Below, piece by piece: positions 5,505 to 7,085 of a DNA stretch of 7,085 bases. The translations under genes and the position numbers were made by a program. This DNA comes from Microcaldota archaeon (GTDB taxonomy: Archaea > Micrarchaeota > Micrarchaeia > Burarchaeales > JAKAKT01), in assembly GCA_026396425.1 (NCBI GenBank), contig JAPLWU010000100.1, positions 1-7,085 on the forward strand, written 5' to 3'. Under the pieces are notes generated by a model, which saw only the letters and a program-made list of their open reading frames with translations, made no database searches and was not told where the DNA came from. The stretch's first letter is position 1. Each line of letters begins with the position of its first letter.

Positions 5505-5756
5505 ATGACCGAATGCGCGCGGGAGATAAGGGGGATGATGACTCTGGCGAGCTTCCGCGAGAAGTTCCCGGAGATTTACCACTCCATCTCGGTCGAGCAG
5601 AGGGACAGGATCGAGGAGATTCCGTATTCGAGATTTTTCGTGGAGCTCGACGAGAAGGGCGACGGTTGCGTGCACGTCGTCGATTTGGAGGCGATAATAA
5701 CGGTCAGGGGCATGAAGTTCGCGAAGATTGCAAGAAGGCAGAGGAGCCAGCTCTGA
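5505..5756 (+). CDS. Small unrecognised protein, operon partner of the surface protein
   Basis: 83 residues, no signal peptide or membrane segment. The first half is helical and charged (FREKFPEIYHSISVEQRDRIEEI, 17-39). The second reads as strands (RFFVELDEKGDGCVHVVDLEAIITV, 43-67) and ends in a basic tail (KFAKIARRQRSQL). The segment DEKGDGCVHVVD (49-60) resembles an EF-hand loop at positions 1, 5, 6 and 8 but has K at position 3 and D at 12, so calcium binding is doubtful. I do not recognise the family. Only 19 bases separate it from the stop of the surface protein gene, and no promoter fits between, so the two are probably co-transcribed. With a strong Shine-Dalgarno site it is very likely a real, cytoplasmic protein, perhaps acting on the short cytoplasmic tail of its partner (inference). 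It converges on pyrC with 21 bases between stops. Confidence 0.75.
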   Translation: MTECAREIRGMMTLASFREKFPEIYHSISVEQRDRIEEIPYSRFFVELDEKGDGCVHVVDLEAIITVRGMKFAKIARRQRSQL

Positions 5757-5777
5757 ATTTGATTAAGACTTCCGGGC

Positions 5778-7049
5778 TCAGCAGACTTCCTTTCCGAATC
5801 CCGGTTTTGAGAGCATGTTTCCATCTTCGAAAACCATTTTTCCCCGAACAAAAACGTATTTTATTTTACCCCGCAGTTGCTTTCCCTCGAATGGGGACCA
5901 CTTGCATTTTGTTTGGAGCGAATCGCCCTTGACAGTCCATCTCTCGCGCGGGTCGATTATCGCGAAATCGGCGTAGTAGCCCTTTTTTATTTCGCCTTTT
6001 CCCTTTACCCCGAAAATTTTGGCGGGATTTGCACACATTAGTTGCGCGAGGCGCGGGAGCGGGATTTTTCCCCTCATGGCGGCGTCGAAAAAAAGGGGAA
6101 ACATCGTCTCAAGGCCGGGAACCCCGGAGGGAGCGGATGCGTAATCATTTTCTTTTTCTTCGCGCGTATGGGGGGCGTGGTCGGATGCAATGATGTCGGC
6201 ATTTTGGAGGCCTTCCCACAATGCTGCGACTTCCGAAAGCGGGCGGATTGGCGGGTTGGTTTTCGCGAAATTCCCCAGTTTTGCGACATCGCGAGTCGAA
6301 AGGAAAAGATGGTGCGGGGTGAACTCGAAAGTTATTGACGGATGTTTTTTGCGGAGCAGTTGCAATTCGAGCGCGGTTGAAACGTGGCAGACGTGCACGC
6401 GCCTTCTCTCGGAATTCCATGACGAAAGGATTTTTGCCAGCCCGAAAGCGGAAGCGGTTACGCTTCTTATGAGGTGGTGATTTTCCATCGAGCGCGCGAT
6501 TCCGCCATTCAAATCGATTATTCGCTGGTCCTCGCAGTGGACGCAGATCGGCTTGTTTTTCGGGAAATTCCGGAAATGCTTTTCGATTGAGGAGGGGTTT
6601 GCCAGAGTCAATTCGCTTTTCGTTTCCGAGAGGAAAAATTTGAGCGAGTTGGAGTTAGTGGCTTTCGCCTCATCAAAATTTTTGTCGCTGGCGCCGAAGC
6701 GGAGGCCGAAATCGCAAACCGCTTTTTTGTTTGCGATGGCGAGTTTTTCTTCGAGAAGCTTTTTCGAGGTGGTGGCCGGTTTGTATGAGGGCATGTCTAT
6801 TACAGTTGTGACTCCGCCGGCGATTGCCGCACGCGTTCCCGTCGTGAAGTCCTCCTTGTGCGGCGCCTCGGGGTCCCTGAGGTGTGCGTGGGCGTCGATA
6901 ATCCCTGGAAAAACGTACATGCCATGCGCGTCAAGGGAATCTGAAGAAGCCGAAAAAGTGCCAACCCGCAGTATTCGTTCCCCTTCAAATTCGATGCTCG
7001 CGCGAACGATTCCGGAAGGAGTCACGAGCCTACAGTTTCGTATAAACAT
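5778..7049 (-). CDS. pyrC: Dihydroorotase (class I), pyrimidine biosynthesis
   Basis: A 423-residue zinc amidohydrolase that interconverts carbamoyl-aspartate and dihydroorotate in UMP synthesis, in the cytoplasm. Family landmarks occur in order: PGIIDAHAHLRDP (48-60) with metal ligands H54 and H56 and substrate-binding R58; GGVTTVIDMP (78-87); K137 in SLKFFLS, the likely carboxylated lysine bridging the metals; H171 in CVHCED; H222 in VCHVST; TPHHLFLS (244-251); the catalytic aspartate D290 in ASDHAPH; and PSGVPGLETMFPL (307-319). The C-terminal strand region (GYYADFAIIDPRERW, SPFEGKQLRGKI) completes the small beta domain. Length is normal for class I. The ATG at 7047-7049 is preceded by GAGG at 7 bases. 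Allantoinase and hydantoinase share the fold, but the DAHAHLRDP motif favours dihydroorotase. It is not in an operon with any gene seen here; its upstream neighbour lies outside the window. Confidence 0.9.
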   Translation of the reverse strand: MFIRNCRLVTPSGIVRASIEFEGERILRVGTFSASSDSLDAHGMYVFPGIIDAHAHLRDPEAPHKEDFTTGTRAAIAGGVTTVIDMPSYKPATTSKKLLEEKLAIANKKAVCDFGLRFGASDKNFDEAKATNSNSLKFFLSETKSELTLANPSSIEKHFRNFPKNKPICVHCEDQRIIDLNGGIARSMENHHLIRSVTASAFGLAKILSSWNSERRRVHVCHVSTALELQLLRKKHPSITFEFTPHHLFLSTRDVAKLGNFAKTNPPIRPLSEVAALWEGLQNADIIASDHAPHTREEKENDYASAPSGVPGLETMFPLFFDAAMRGKIPLPRLAQLMCANPAKIFGVKGKGEIKKGYYADFAIIDPRERWTVKGDSLQTKCKWSPFEGKQLRGKIKYVFVRGKMVFEDGNMLSKPGFGKEVC

Positions 7050-7056
7050 TGGAAAG

Positions 7057-7060
7057 CCTC
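7057..7060 (-). promoter_or_regulatory. Shine-Dalgarno site of pyrC
   Basis: GAGG on the minus strand lies 7 bases before the ATG at 7047-7049. No TATA box is visible in the 36 bases left before the window edge, so pyrC may be read from an upstream gene's promoter. Confidence 0.5.
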
Positions 7061-7085
7061 TTTATTGCCGGCGCTTTCCCCGTTT

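Noticed and set aside
5649..5684. EF-hand calcium site in the small protein
   Set aside because: Only some loop positions match. Position 3 is lysine and position 12 is aspartate, and the flanks look like strands, not helices.

Overview
The window looks archaeal. TATA-box promoters lie about 25-35 bp ahead of several starts, Shine-Dalgarno sites are of the GGTG(A) type, and T-rich tracts follow a stop codon. The gene content (two FtsZ proteins with archaeal-style motifs, a secreted protein of repeated COG1361-like beta-sandwich domains, and a class I dihydroorotase) also fits a euryarchaeal or DPANN-type archaeon. The lineage is an inference; no rRNA or other marker is present to settle it.

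Layout. Positions 1-159 hold the C-terminal end of an unrecognised plus-strand gene. Positions 160-496 are non-coding and contain a dense run of short hairpins (327-459) built from two related units, lying between the convergent ends of that gene and ftsZ. Positions 497-2711 (minus) carry two head-to-tail ftsZ paralogs, each apparently with its own promoter and with a T-rich terminator between them. Positions 2712-3006 are a 295-bp intergenic region with the TATA box of the first ftsZ and three copies of a TTTTTCGACGTG motif that could be regulator sites. Positions 3007-3765 (minus) encode an unrecognised two-helix membrane protein. It is divergently transcribed from 3953-5485 (plus), a secreted, C-terminally anchored protein with four Ig-like repeats, which is followed at 19 bp by an 83-residue protein of unknown function. 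Positions 5778-7049 (minus) encode dihydroorotase (PyrC), convergent with that pair.

How the genes fit together. The FtsZ pair would build the cytokinetic ring. The membrane protein and the anchored surface protein are envelope proteins next to it, but a link to division is only suggested by position. PyrC is a pyrimidine biosynthesis enzyme with no evident functional link.

Start sites needed correction for five of the six complete genes. In three, the longest reading frame begins at a GTG within or directly against the Shine-Dalgarno sequence. In two, the first ATG overlaps or lies too close to the TATA box. The start actually used is in each case an ATG slightly downstream. The most unusual material in the window is non-coding: the hairpin array with a compensatory base change, and the repeated motif ahead of ftsZ.
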